From NCBI RefSeq assembly GCF_903469665.1, contig NZ_CAGKLC010000022.1, positions 1 through 48,613 on the forward strand: 48,613 nt of DNA, given 5' to 3'. This document shows, piece after piece, positions 25,774 to 33,787 of this stretch. This DNA is from Flavobacterium sp. UGB4466. GTDB taxonomy: Bacteria > Bacteroidota > Bacteroidia > Flavobacteriales > Flavobacteriaceae. Made by a program: the position numbers and the translations under genes. The stretch's first letter is position 1; each line of letters opens with the position of its first letter. The notes under the pieces are model-generated. The model did not search any database. It was not told the origin of the DNA and saw only the letters and a list, made by a program, of their open reading frames with translations.

Positions 25774-25804
25774 CAAATGTAATGTTAAAAATTTCAAAAA
25801 TCAA
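25774..25804 (-). promoter_or_regulatory. Promoter of the riboswitch-receptor unit
   Basis: TACATTTG on the minus strand (complement of 25774-25781) has a TTG 20 bp upstream (complement of 25802-25804). Transcription would start at about 25769, so as in the thi operon the mRNA starts with the aptamer. Confidence 0.65.
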
Positions 25805-25816
25805 TAGTAATATCAA

Positions 25817-25876
25817 AATTCAAAATCTCAAATTCCATTTTAAACTGATCTTTTTTTTTCAGGAATTTGGAATTTC
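25817..25876 (-). repeat. AAATTCC-family words between arfB and the receptor unit
   Basis: AAATTCC (around 25830) and GGAATTTGGAATTT (25862-25875) are partly complementary words around a T-rich centre. They belong to the same family as 5960-6030 and 18923-18970. The element follows the arfB stop codon by a few bases and may end that operon; on the minus strand it also carries an A-rich rather than U-rich centre. Confidence 0.45.
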
Positions 25877-25879
25877 TAC

Positions 25880-26284
25880 TTAATCGATATTTGGTTTCTT
25901 TCTGGATTGTTTGATTTCCGAAACGTTCTTTTTATCCTTGATACGCTTTTTAATTACCGATTTAGGAATTTTAGTGGCTTTACGAACTTTAGGAACATAC
26001 AGCCCTTTTTTAATTACCTCTAAAAAGCGTTTTATAACAATATCTTTGTTTTTTAGCTGACTTCTATCTTCATCGCAATTTAAAATCAACATATTTTCTG
26101 TGGTTAAACGCGCTGCGATATTCTTTTGCAAAAGCAGCTTTTCTTCTTCAGACAGTGCCTGAGACACATTCAAATCAAAAGTCAACACCACTTTTGATGA
26201 CACTTTGTTTACATTTTGTCCGCCCGCACCACTGCTTCGTACGGCTTTAAAACGCAACTCTGATATGATTTTTTCGATATCCAT
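25880..26284 (-). CDS. arfB: Alternative ribosome-rescue factor ArfB (peptidyl-tRNA hydrolase)
   Basis: 134 aa. The catalytic GGQ motif is in RSSGAGGQNVNKVSSKVVL (residues about 16-34), and a Lys/Arg-rich C-terminal tail enters the empty mRNA channel of stalled ribosomes. ArfB/YaeJ hydrolyses peptidyl-tRNA on non-stop ribosomes. It lacks the extra domains of RF1/RF2. The start overlaps the stop codon of the preceding gene in a TAATG junction, so it is translationally coupled to an unrelated vitamin gene. Confidence 0.95.
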   Translation of the reverse strand: MDIEKIISELRFKAVRSSGAGGQNVNKVSSKVVLTFDLNVSQALSEEEKLLLQKNIAARLTTENMLILNCDEDRSQLKNKDIVIKRFLEVIKKGLYVPKVRKATKIPKSVIKKRIKDKKNVSEIKQSRKKPNID

Positions 26285-28398
26285 TATTGTGGCTGATGTG
26301 CAGCTTTTAATAAATCGTTTACTGTTTTCACCGGATTAAAGGTAATTAAGGGTACTGCCACAAAAACAGTAAGCCAATTGGCCATTGCTCCGTTCCAAAG
26401 TCCCGGAAGCTCATAACTCTTTACCAATTTCCCATCCACACTTTTTTCGACAATAAAACCAGTGTTTTGATCTACAAATTGCAGTAAATCAAATTTTTCG
26501 TTTTTATAATTTTTGATTCCGCAAACTAAATCAACAGGATTAAAATGAGTGGCCGAAGCCAAGATTTCCTGTTGTTTCTTGTTTGTGAGATCGATTTGCG
26601 AAGCCTCTACAATCTGCAACGAAACTGATCCTTTGGGGCTCACTACCCAAAACGGACCTCCTCCGGGCTCTCCTTCATTTTTCACCATTCCGCAAACACG
26701 AATTGGCCTGTCTAATAAGCTTTTTATCTTATTGATTTTATTTTCGAAAGTAAACTTACTATAGTCACTATTCAACTCAACATTAAGTTCTTTTGATAAA
26801 AAGATCACGATTTCTTCAAGATCTTTCTCTCGTATCTCTCCTTTTTCAATTGCATTTAAATAACTAAAAACTTTTTGCTGTATCTTAATTAAAGTCCCTG
26901 CTAATGCTTTTTTATACAATGCAATCTGATCCATATGATTTTGAATTACATTGTCAATGTTTTTGACAAAAATAACATCCGCATCAAGTTCATTTAAATT
27001 CTCAATTAGCGCACCATGTCCTCCGGGTCTAAAAACTAATTTATTGTTTTTATCCCGAATTGGATTATTTTTAACGTCTACACAAATAGAATCGGTACTT
27101 TTATTTTGATAGGAATAAGAGATGTCTATTTTAACTCCCGAATCTTTTTCTATTTTTTCTTTAAGAACCTTTATTTGATTCTCAAACAAACTTTGATGTG
27201 CTTCTGAAACGGTAAAATGCAAATTAGAAATCTGATTGGATGAAGCATAGCGAATACATTCGTTCAAATGTTCTTCGATTGGATTTGCAATATGTCTTTT
27301 GTATTGATGAAAAGGTAAAACTGCCTTTGGTTTATTTGCAAAATCAAAGTAATCAACAGACAACAATGTTTTTATAAAATAATAATTTTTATGATCCCGA
27401 TCCAGCATTTCAAACTCTGGGTAGATTTCTTTTAACTTTTTATCAACCGCTTTAAAAAATGCAAATTTCTCCATAGCCACTATAAAAATAGACAGCTCTT
27501 TATCGTTTTTACGGTTGATATAAGCGTTGATAGTTTCTTTCTGAATGTCAAACTCATTCAGAAAAGCGCTTAAAAATTTAAACATTCTGCTGGCTGCACC
27601 CGAAGCCGGAACAAACTTTTTCAGCTTAATTTCTGATTTTTTAAGATCAAAAAAAGCTGCTTTTTCTTCAAATTCTGCTTCTGATAAACTTAATACACCA
27701 CTGTCAATTGTGGCCGGACTAATCAAATTAGACTTGTTTATTCCGTTCTTAAAATTTTGCAGTTGCTGTAAAATCTTTTCAAAAGAAATTCCATGTTCGT
27801 ATATCTGAACAAAATCTTCAGATGAAATACCGTGCTGTTTTGCGACAGCTAATTGCTCTATGATCGCTATCGCTTTAGTCAAACGGCTTTCTTTATCTCC
27901 GGAAAGAGTAATAAAAGGTTTTTTAGTATCAATAAGAGTCTGTTTGAAAACTGAAAATACGGTTTCACGACCTTCAGGAGTATCTCTAATGTCATCTTTT
28001 TCCCAGGGGATATCAATATCAGTCAGGAAAAATAAATCGTATTCATGCTCTAATGCTGCTTCGTTTAAAAGCGGATCACAAAATCCATAATACATTTCAG
28101 AGAAAACCTTTGTCACCATTAAATTGGTATCACAAAACAGATACTTACTTGACAAAGCCTGCTTTTGATTTTCAAGAGCTACTTGCCCGTATGCAATAGG
28201 CATCATATCATCGGCTACACAAATGTGCTGGTTCTCTTCCCATTTTTCCTGCAAATAATCGCGTGCGAACTCAGGAACCCATTCGGTTTCATAATATTCT
28301 GCAAGTTGTTTTGCCAAGGTAGTTTTTCCTGTGCTTTCAGGACCAAATAAAGCAATTTTTATGATAGCTGTTATTTGCTGTCTAAGATTTTTCTCCAT
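26284..28398 (-). CDS. NadR-like AAA kinase fused to DUF4301
   Basis: 704 aa. Residues about 12-190 are a P-loop kinase of the NadR ribosylnicotinamide-kinase type (Walker A GPESTGKTT at 19-27, YLFCDTNLMVTKVF, WEKDDIRDTPEGRE lid). From about 200 to the end is DUF4301, a large domain of unknown function known mainly in Bacteroidota (VPASGAASRMFKFL, FRPGGHGALIENLN, CGMVKNEGEPGGGPFW), whose motifs recall nucleotidyltransferases. Adjacent pnuC (28-bp overlap) suggests it traps an imported nucleoside-like vitamin by phosphorylation: nicotinamide riboside, or thiamin given the nearby TPP switch. Confidence 0.85.
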   Translation of the reverse strand: MEKNLRQQITAIIKIALFGPESTGKTTLAKQLAEYYETEWVPEFARDYLQEKWEENQHICVADDMMPIAYGQVALENQKQALSSKYLFCDTNLMVTKVFSEMYYGFCDPLLNEAALEHEYDLFFLTDIDIPWEKDDIRDTPEGRETVFSVFKQTLIDTKKPFITLSGDKESRLTKAIAIIEQLAVAKQHGISSEDFVQIYEHGISFEKILQQLQNFKNGINKSNLISPATIDSGVLSLSEAEFEEKAAFFDLKKSEIKLKKFVPASGAASRMFKFLSAFLNEFDIQKETINAYINRKNDKELSIFIVAMEKFAFFKAVDKKLKEIYPEFEMLDRDHKNYYFIKTLLSVDYFDFANKPKAVLPFHQYKRHIANPIEEHLNECIRYASSNQISNLHFTVSEAHQSLFENQIKVLKEKIEKDSGVKIDISYSYQNKSTDSICVDVKNNPIRDKNNKLVFRPGGHGALIENLNELDADVIFVKNIDNVIQNHMDQIALYKKALAGTLIKIQQKVFSYLNAIEKGEIREKDLEEIVIFLSKELNVELNSDYSKFTFENKINKIKSLLDRPIRVCGMVKNEGEPGGGPFWVVSPKGSVSLQIVEASQIDLTNKKQQEILASATHFNPVDLVCGIKNYKNEKFDLLQFVDQNTGFIVEKSVDGKLVKSYELPGLWNGAMANWLTVFVAVPLITFNPVKTVNDLLKAAHQPQ

Positions 28399-28982
28399 TC
28401 TAAATAAGCTGAAATAGCCAAAATTGTAAAAATTAAATACTGCAGTGATAACATCCCTAAACCGCGATAAGCGTAAAGGGGCACCACAATAATATCACCA
28501 ATGATCCAAAGCGTCCAGTTCTCTATCTTTTTCTTCGCCATGTACCACATTCCTGCAAAAAATATTCCAGATGAAATCATATCGACATAATTGTCGTTTC
28601 TAATTTCGTAATCAAAGTATTTATAGATGCCGAAAACTACAAAAACAGTTATAAAAAACAATGCTATTCCAATTATTTTTTCATTGGCATTTGTTCGTGT
28701 TATAGGCAAATTGTCTTCAACCGTTCCTCCTTTGCTCCATACATACCATCCATATATACTCATAATCGAAAAATAGCCGTTGATGATCATATCTCCGATA
28801 TAACCCGCAACATATAACAGATAAACCGAAATAACGGTAGCAATCAAACCGGTTGGATAAACCCAGATATTTTCTTTTTTCGCAAACCACACACTCAAAA
28901 TTCCACAGATAAAAACTAAAAACTCCACGGCAATATGCCATAAAGGAGTGTTTTTATAACTGTCCAGAAAAAAATCAATCAT
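28371..28982 (-). CDS. pnuC: PnuC-family vitamin transporter (PnuC or PnuT)
   Basis: 203 aa membrane protein with about seven hydrophobic segments. It carries the family WxxWxxxN/D motif as Trp156, Trp159, Asp163 (WTLWIIGD) and ends with the YLEWRK segment. PnuC carries nicotinamide riboside by facilitated diffusion, while the related PnuT carries thiamin. The adjacent kinase would trap the substrate. I name it by family; the substrate is open because a TPP-regulated receptor is encoded three genes away. Confidence 0.88.
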   Translation of the reverse strand: MIDFFLDSYKNTPLWHIAVEFLVFICGILSVWFAKKENIWVYPTGLIATVISVYLLYVAGYIGDMIINGYFSIMSIYGWYVWSKGGTVEDNLPITRTNANEKIIGIALFFITVFVVFGIYKYFDYEIRNDNYVDMISSGIFFAGMWYMAKKKIENWTLWIIGDIIVVPLYAYRGLGMLSLQYLIFTILAISAYLEWRKILDSK

Positions 28983-29015
28983 ACTTGAGCAGGTTAGTTT
29001 AGGTTGGGTTTTTAT

Positions 29016-29744
29016 TTATGATTCAAAAAAATGGCTGTCATTTTCAAAAGCAGTTCCAATAACTACTAAATCAGCACCGGCATTATATGCCTTTTGAATT
29101 CCATGCAAATCTACAATTCCTCCACCAACAATTATAGGAATCTCAACATTTTGAGCAATTAGCCGTATCATTTCTAGGGGCACTGCTTTTTTTGCACCAC
29201 TTCCCGCCTCCAGATAAATCAATTGGCTTCCTAACATTTCTCCTGCCTGCGCTGTTGCCAAAACCAGATCAAAATTATCCCTTTCCAGTGGTTTTGTTTT
29301 GCTTACACGGGCTACAGCAGTTTCATTGCCACTTTCAATCAGAATATAACCTGTCGAAATAACTTCTAAATTTGTCTTTTTTAAAATTGGAGCTGCCTGA
29401 ACCTGATACTCTATTAAATAATCAGGGTTTCGGCCTGATAATAAAGATAAGAACAAAATCGCGTCTGCCTGAGGTGAAATCTGCGAAGGATCACCCGGAA
29501 ATATAACAACGGGTAAATTGGTTTCTTGTTTTAATTTAGATATTAAATCTTCTAAAATTGTTGCCTGCACAATACTTCCTCCTACAAAAATATGTGTTGC
29601 GGGAGATTGATTTATTTTAAGCAATAAATGATCTAAATTTTCCCAAACAATTTTATCCGGATCTAATAATATGGCCAGTAATTTTTGTCCTTTACTTTTA
29701 GCCTCTAAAATTTCCTGTCGTAAACTGAGTAATTTTTGTATCAT
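29016..29744 (-). CDS. Geranylgeranylglyceryl/heptaprenylglyceryl phosphate synthase family protein
   Basis: 242 aa TIM barrel of the PcrB/GGGPS family: KLLAILLDPDKIVWENL at the N-terminus, HIFVGGSIV, YLEAGSGAKKAVP, and IIVGGGIVDLHGIQKAYNAGADLVVIGTAFE at the C-terminus. These enzymes join glycerol-1-phosphate with a polyprenyl diphosphate. Several Bacteroidota have a group of this family with GGGP synthase activity; the bacterial product role is not settled. It lies 33 bp upstream of pnuC and may head that operon. Confidence 0.93.
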   Translation of the reverse strand: MIQKLLSLRQEILEAKSKGQKLLAILLDPDKIVWENLDHLLLKINQSPATHIFVGGSIVQATILEDLISKLKQETNLPVVIFPGDPSQISPQADAILFLSLLSGRNPDYLIEYQVQAAPILKKTNLEVISTGYILIESGNETAVARVSKTKPLERDNFDLVLATAQAGEMLGSQLIYLEAGSGAKKAVPLEMIRLIAQNVEIPIIVGGGIVDLHGIQKAYNAGADLVVIGTAFENDSHFFES

Positions 29745-29797
29745 AGTGGGCGTAAAAGTAAAAGTTTTTTGATGTAGAAGAACTATTTTGAATGAAT

Positions 29798-29805
29798 TAT
29801 ATTTG
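29798..29805 (+). promoter_or_regulatory. -7 box of the Crp/Fnr-type gene
   Basis: TATATTTG lies 20 bases upstream of the start codon. No good -33 at the expected spacing. Confidence 0.5.
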
Positions 29806-29825
29806 TGTTATAGTTAAACAAAATT

Positions 29826-30422
29826 ATGATTGCAATTGATCTGCTGCAGAAATATGGTGCTTTGAGAAAGTCTTTCGCTAAAAATGAAATTATTTTTGAA
29901 GAAAACAATCTGCCCGCGCACTATTATCAGATTGTTTCCGGAGAAGTAAAAATGAGTAATTATAACGATGACGGACGTGAATTTATTCAGGGTATTTTTT
30001 ACAAAGAACAGCCTTTTGGAGAACCTCCTTTATTTTTAAATCAAAAATATCCGGCAAATGCCATTACTGTTGAAGATTCGGAAATCCTTCTTCTTAACAG
30101 AAATAGTTTCATGAAACTGCTAGGGGAAAATCCGGACATCAGTCTTAAAATAATCGAAAATCTGGCGCAGCGACTGTACTATAAATCGGTTATGGCGGCA
30201 GAGATGTCTACTCAGGAGCCGGAGCATCGCATTTTAAAACTAATCGATCATGGAATTGTCTATTTCAATTTTAAAAAAGACGCAAATGGATACCTCATCA
30301 ATTTTACAAGACAACAGATTGGAGATCTGACCGGTTTGCGTGTTGAAACGGTCATCAGAACCATAAAAACTCTGGAGAAAAAAGGTTTTTTAAAAATCAT
30401 AAACAGAAAAGTATACCGATAA
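29826..30422 (+). CDS. Crp/Fnr-family transcriptional regulator
   Basis: 198 aa. A cyclic-nucleotide-binding-like beta roll (residues about 15-120) is followed by the dimer helix and a winged HTH (FTRQQIGDLTGLRVETVIRTIKTLEKKGF). The recognition helix has ETVIR, the E-x2-x-R arrangement of Fnr-like proteins. The protein contains no cysteine at all, so it cannot hold the iron-sulfur cluster of true FNR and must sense something else, such as heme-bound NO or a redox signal through partners. An Fnr-type palindrome 15 bases downstream of its stop codon precedes the globin genes. Confidence 0.92.
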   Translation: MIAIDLLQKYGALRKSFAKNEIIFEENNLPAHYYQIVSGEVKMSNYNDDGREFIQGIFYKEQPFGEPPLFLNQKYPANAITVEDSEILLLNRNSFMKLLGENPDISLKIIENLAQRLYYKSVMAAEMSTQEPEHRILKLIDHGIVYFNFKKDANGYLINFTRQQIGDLTGLRVETVIRTIKTLEKKGFLKIINRKVYR

Positions 30423-30436
30423 AATAGTTCAGTTTA

Positions 30437-30482
30437 TATGATTTAAATCATAAAATGCATCCCTATAGTGCCTGTACCTTTG
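30437..30482 (+). promoter_or_regulatory. FNR-like operator and promoter of the membrane protein-globin operon
   Basis: TATGATTTAAATCATA (30437-30452) is a perfect 16-bp palindrome holding TGAT-N4-ATCA, the core of Crp/Fnr-family sites. A -7 box TACCTTTG lies at 30475-30482. The palindrome centre is about 43 bases before the expected start of transcription, a class II activator position (near -41.5), and there is no good -33, as expected for an activator-dependent promoter. Confidence 0.65.
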
Positions 30483-30503
30483 TAGTATAAAAATCTCAAT
30501 ATC

Positions 30504-30791
30504 ATGACACTATATCAAACAACATTCGAAAATTTCAATAAAAACTATATGGGTTCAGCTGCAATGGCGGTAATTGGTCAAAGCTGCTTAGGTGGTGCTG
30601 CGGCCATGTACGTTCTGGCTAACGGAACCTCAATACCACAAATGATACAATTGGCCATTATTGTTTTGGCCTGTGTCTTTGCCAACACTTCTATATTGGC
30701 ACAAATGAAGCATAAAACGGTTTTTAACCTTATTATTGCAAGTGCACTTTTAAGTGTGTTTTTTATTCTTTTAAATAGTTTTATTCTATGA
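30504..30791 (+). CDS. Small membrane protein of unknown function
   Basis: 95 aa with three hydrophobic helices (about 18-38, 45-64 and 71-94), probably an inner-membrane protein. I do not recognise the family. It overlaps the globin gene by four bases (ATGA), so the two are translationally coupled. A role in NO or oxygen handling is inferred from this partner and the FNR-like site alone. Confidence 0.75.
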   Translation: MTLYQTTFENFNKNYMGSAAMAVIGQSCLGGAAAMYVLANGTSIPQMIQLAIIVLACVFANTSILAQMKHKTVFNLIIASALLSVFFILLNSFIL

Positions 30792-31195
30792 AAAAACAAA
30801 TAGAGAATCGAGAAGATGTCGAATTTTTAGTCCATCAGTTTTATGCTAAAATAAGAGCCGATAATGAAATCGCCTTTTATTTCAATTCTATGATCAAAGA
30901 TTGGGATACGCATTTAGAGAAGCTCACCGATTTTTGGGAAAGTAACTTATTTGCCGTAAGGAAATATAATGGTAATCCGCTTGCCGTGCACAATGAAGTC
31001 GATTCGCATTTTGAAGGAAGAATCACCTCTAATGAGTTTGGAATCTGGCTGAATCATTGGTTTCAGACTTTAGAAGAACATTTTGAAGGCGAAAATGTCG
31101 AAACGTTAAAACGACGCGCCCGTAAAATGGGAACTTTTTTGTTTCTGAGTATGTTTGAAAATCGAAAAAAAATAGCAGAAGCTAGCGCTGAATAA
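30788..31195 (+). CDS. Group III truncated hemoglobin
   Basis: 135 aa, 2-over-2 globin fold. It aligns with C. jejuni Ctb: the early FYAKIRADNEIAFYF, LTDFWESNLFA (B-E region), NPLAVHNEV with His68 as likely proximal heme ligand, and FGIWLNHWFQTLEEHFEG with the conserved Trp of helix G. Proteins of this group bind oxygen and NO and are linked to nitrosative stress and microaerobic growth. Coupled to the membrane protein upstream. Confidence 0.92.
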   Translation: MKKQIENREDVEFLVHQFYAKIRADNEIAFYFNSMIKDWDTHLEKLTDFWESNLFAVRKYNGNPLAVHNEVDSHFEGRITSNEFGIWLNHWFQTLEEHFEGENVETLKRRARKMGTFLFLSMFENRKKIAEASAE

Positions 31196-31237
31196 ATTGC
31201 TTTTTTTGTGATTACGAGACTCTAGAGAAATGACAAA

Positions 31238-31271
31238 ACTGTAAAAAACTGAAAACTGAGACTGAAAACTA
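31238..31271. repeat. ACTGAAAACTG words between convergent genes
   Basis: Words ACTGTAAAA, ACTGAAAACTG and ACTGAAAACT in tandem, the same word as 10808-10870 but without the inverted partner. They lie between the globin gene and the transferase gene and touch the last codon of the latter. It looks like half of a word palindrome. Confidence 0.6.
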
Positions 31272-31919
31272 CTTATCAAAAGCATAAACCAAAGTAAAGT
31301 TCTGCCCTGAAGTATTCGATTTAATTTCTTTATAGTACACGTCAAAATCTACTGCGAGATCATTAAAATGAAGACTGGCTTCGGTTTGATTTTTATCTAA
31401 CGAAAACGTATTTACACTAATATGATCTTTAAAACTGATTCCTTTTTCGTTTCTGATTTTAAAAATAGCTTCTTTGGCTCCCCAAATTACTGTCAATTCC
31501 CTGATATAATCGGGAGTATTTTGAGTGTCTAGATAACTGTTTTCGGTCTCTACAAATTTGTCTGCTATTCGAAGGATTTTGTCGCGTTGCAGCTCCATGT
31601 CGATTCCTACTGTTTTATCACTAATTATAATCGCTGCAAAATCATGTGAATGCGTGATGGAGATATGATTTTCGCAATTGAAATAGGGCTTCCCAAATTC
31701 GTCGTAGTGCAAGTCCTGATCTGTAAAACCCATTTCCTGGATCAGCATACGGACGCTCAAAAAGGCGCGTTGATGCATTACAGATTTCATCCCGTTCAAC
31801 CTCAACTGTGTTTTCTCTTTTAATACTACATTGCTCACTAACTCCTCAAATGATTCTGTTATGTGCCAAACTAAGATTTTAGTCGTTTCGTTGAATTGTA
31901 TGGTTTCAAATAAAGGCAT
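31269..31919 (-). CDS. 4'-phosphopantetheinyl transferase superfamily protein
   Basis: 216 aa, Sfp-like. Motifs for CoA and Mg2+ binding are seen: FGKPYF, HISITHSHDFAAIIIS, VGIDMELQRDKI and WGAKEAIFKI. It attaches phosphopantetheine to carrier proteins of fatty acid, polyketide or peptide synthesis. No carrier gene is adjacent. It lacks the AcpS length and is likely the general activator. Confidence 0.92.
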   Translation of the reverse strand: MPLFETIQFNETTKILVWHITESFEELVSNVVLKEKTQLRLNGMKSVMHQRAFLSVRMLIQEMGFTDQDLHYDEFGKPYFNCENHISITHSHDFAAIIISDKTVGIDMELQRDKILRIADKFVETENSYLDTQNTPDYIRELTVIWGAKEAIFKIRNEKGISFKDHISVNTFSLDKNQTEASLHFNDLAVDFDVYYKEIKSNTSGQNFTLVYAFDK

Positions 31920-31929
31920 TCTTTTTTAA

Positions 31930-31961
31930 TTATGAGTTATGAGTTTTTAGCTATGAGTTGT
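31930..31961. repeat. ATGAGTT words upstream of the transferase gene
   Basis: TATGAGTTATGAGTT followed by CTATGAGTTG: three copies of a TATGAGTT word in about 30 bases, within the 327-bp gap 31920-32246. No inverted partner was found. The rest of the gap holds the structured hairpin at 32007-32089 and the ahcY promoter. Confidence 0.6.
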
Positions 31962-32006
31962 TTTCCTGATTTGAAAACGAAGTTTCTTATTTAATGTCTC
32001 GTCTTT

Positions 32007-32089
32007 TAGCCCTGATGGGAACGGCATCCTTTTGCAGTCTCGTTTTTTTTACGAGACTGCAAAAGATATAGTGGACAGCAGGATTAGCT
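32007..32089 (+). ncRNA. Candidate structured RNA with large internal loop
   Basis: Terminal stem CTTTTGCAGTCTCGT (32029-32043) with ACGAGACTGCAAAAG (32051-32065), 15 perfect bp, loop of seven T. A basal stem CCTG (32011-32014) with CAGG (32079-32082), extended by AGC with GCT after a bulge, encloses an internal loop of 14 nt (32015-32028) opposite 13 nt (32066-32078). I recall the loop words GGCATCC and GATATAG-GGACAGCAGG as recurring between genes in Flavobacteriia with variable stem tips, which suggests a conserved RNA module. It lies between divergent genes, so it would be a separate RNA or DNA element. Confidence 0.45.
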
Positions 32090-32207
32090 TCTTATTTCGA
32101 CTACGCTCCATATAACAGCCATAGTAATCAACTAATATTCTAAAGATTAAGAAATTAAACATTTCACAATTCTGACAGAAAGTAGTCTAAATTAAAAACC
32201 TATTCCG

Positions 32208-32215
32208 TAAATTTG
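32208..32215 (+). promoter_or_regulatory. -7 box of the ahcY promoter
   Basis: TAAATTTG matches the consensus and lies 31 bases upstream of the ahcY start, downstream of the candidate structured RNA. The -33 element is poor. Confidence 0.5.
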
Positions 32216-32246
32216 CAAAAATTTTACAATTACAAATATACTATAA

Positions 32247-33563
32247 ATGAGTACTACAACTACGCCTTTTGTGGCTTTCAAAGTAAAAGACATCTCTCTA
32301 GCGGCTTGGGGAAGAAAAGAAATTGAATTGGCTGAAGCTGAAATGCCAGGTTTAATGGCGCTTCGTGCTGAATATAAAGACGAACAACCTTTAAAGGGTG
32401 CTCGTATTGCAGGATGTTTACACATGACGATTCAAACTGCTGTTTTGATCGAAACTTTAATTGCTCTTGGTGCTGAAGTTACCTGGTCTTCTTGTAACAT
32501 TTTCTCCACTCAGGATCAGGCTGCTGCTGCTATTGCTGCTGCAGGAATTCAGGTTTATGCCTGGAAAGGTCTTGATGAGCAATCATTTGACTGGTGTATT
32601 GAACAAACTTTATTCTTTGGTGAAGACAGAAAACCATTGAACATGATCCTTGATGATGGTGGAGATTTAACAAATATGGTTATTGACCGTTTCCCTGAAT
32701 TGGTTCCTGGAATTAAAGGTTTATCTGAAGAAACGACTACTGGTGTTCACAGACTTTACGAAAGAGTAAAAGCCGGAACTTTACCAATGCCTGCAATTAA
32801 CATTAACGACTCTGTTACTAAATCTAAATTTGATAACAAATACGGTTGTAAAGAATCTGCTGTTGATGCTGTTCGTCGTGCAACTGACTTAATGTTGGCT
32901 GGAAAAAGAGTTGTAGTTTGTGGATATGGTGATGTTGGAAAAGGAACTGCTGCTTCTTTCAGAGGTGCAGGATCTATTGTAACGGTTACCGAAATTGATC
33001 CAATTTGTGCTTTACAAGCTGCAATGGACGGTTATGAAGTTAAAAAATTAAACACTGTAATTGCTAATGCTGATATCATCATTACTACTACAGGAAATAA
33101 AGATATCGTTCTTGGAGAGCACTTCGAGCAAATGAAAGACAAAACTGTTGTTTGTAACATCGGACACTTTGATAATGAAATCGATATGGCTTGGTTGAAC
33201 AAAAACCACGGTGCTTCTAAAATCGAAATCAAACCACAAGTTGACAAATATACTATCGCCGGAAAAGACATCATCATTTTGGCTGAAGGGCGTTTAGTAA
33301 ACCTAGGTTGTGCTACAGGTCACCCAAGTTTTGTGATGAGTAATTCATTCACCAACCAGACTTTGGCTCAAATCGAATTATGGAACAACAGTGCTGCTTA
33401 CAACAATGACGTTTATATGTTACCAAAACATTTAGATGAAAAAGTAGCGGCCCTACACTTAGCTAAATTAGGAGTTGAGTTGGAAGTTCTTCGCGAAGAT
33501 CAGGCTGCTTATATTGGTGTTGAAGTTCAAGGTCCATTCAAACCAGAATACTACAGATACTAA
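32247..33563 (+). CDS. ahcY: Adenosylhomocysteinase
   Basis: 438 aa. It hydrolyses S-adenosylhomocysteine to homocysteine and adenosine, clearing the inhibitory product of SAM-dependent methylation. The NAD-binding [17 protein letters not shown], the N-terminal [25 protein letters not shown] and the C-terminal FKPEYYRY are all conserved. Its length is that of the bacterial form. Monocistronic, with a strong terminator. Confidence 0.98.
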   Translation: MSTTTTPFVAFKVKDISLAAWGRKEIELAEAEMPGLMALRAEYKDEQPLKGARIAGCLHMTIQTAVLIETLIALGAEVTWSSCNIFSTQDQAAAAIAAAGIQVYAWKGLDEQSFDWCIEQTLFFGEDRKPLNMILDDGGDLTNMVIDRFPELVPGIKGLSEETTTGVHRLYERVKAGTLPMPAININDSVTKSKFDNKYGCKESAVDAVRRATDLMLAGKRVVVCGYGDVGKGTAASFRGAGSIVTVTEIDPICALQAAMDGYEVKKLNTVIANADIIITTTGNKDIVLGEHFEQMKDKTVVCNIGHFDNEIDMAWLNKNHGASKIEIKPQVDKYTIAGKDIIILAEGRLVNLGCATGHPSFVMSNSFTNQTLAQIELWNNSAAYNNDVYMLPKHLDEKVAALHLAKLGVELEVLREDQAAYIGVEVQGPFKPEYYRY

Positions 33564-33613
33564 ATAATTTTAGATTGAAGATTTCTAATTTTAGATTCCT
33601 TCAATTGCCTATT

Positions 33614-33650
33614 AAAACCCGACAGATTTAAAAATCTGTCGGGTTTTGTT
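33614..33650 (+). terminator. ahcY terminator, CCGACAG type
   Basis: AAAACCCGACAGATTT (33614-33629) pairs with AAATCTGTCGGGTTTT (33632-33647). The A/T flanks make it bidirectional. It shares the CCGACAG core with the terminator at 36133-36170. Confidence 0.92.
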
Positions 33651-33681
33651 TTTAAAAACCTTAGAAGACAAAAGATCTTTT

Positions 33682-33689
33682 TATATTTG
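33682..33689 (+). promoter_or_regulatory. -7 box upstream of the patatin gene
   Basis: TATATTTG, about 100 bases upstream of the start codon, gives a long leader of roughly 95 nt without an obvious structure. Confidence 0.45.
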
Positions 33690-33787
33690 AACAAAACATT
33701 TTCTTAAAACTTTACTTTTTAAAAATAAGCCCTTAATTTTAACCACAAAATAAGCCTTAGTTTCTCAACTACTTAAACAACGTAATT

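Noticed and set aside
32150..32246. SAH or SAM riboswitch in front of ahcY
   Set aside because: None of the conserved blocks I know for these riboswitches is present; the leader after the -7 box is only about 30 bases.
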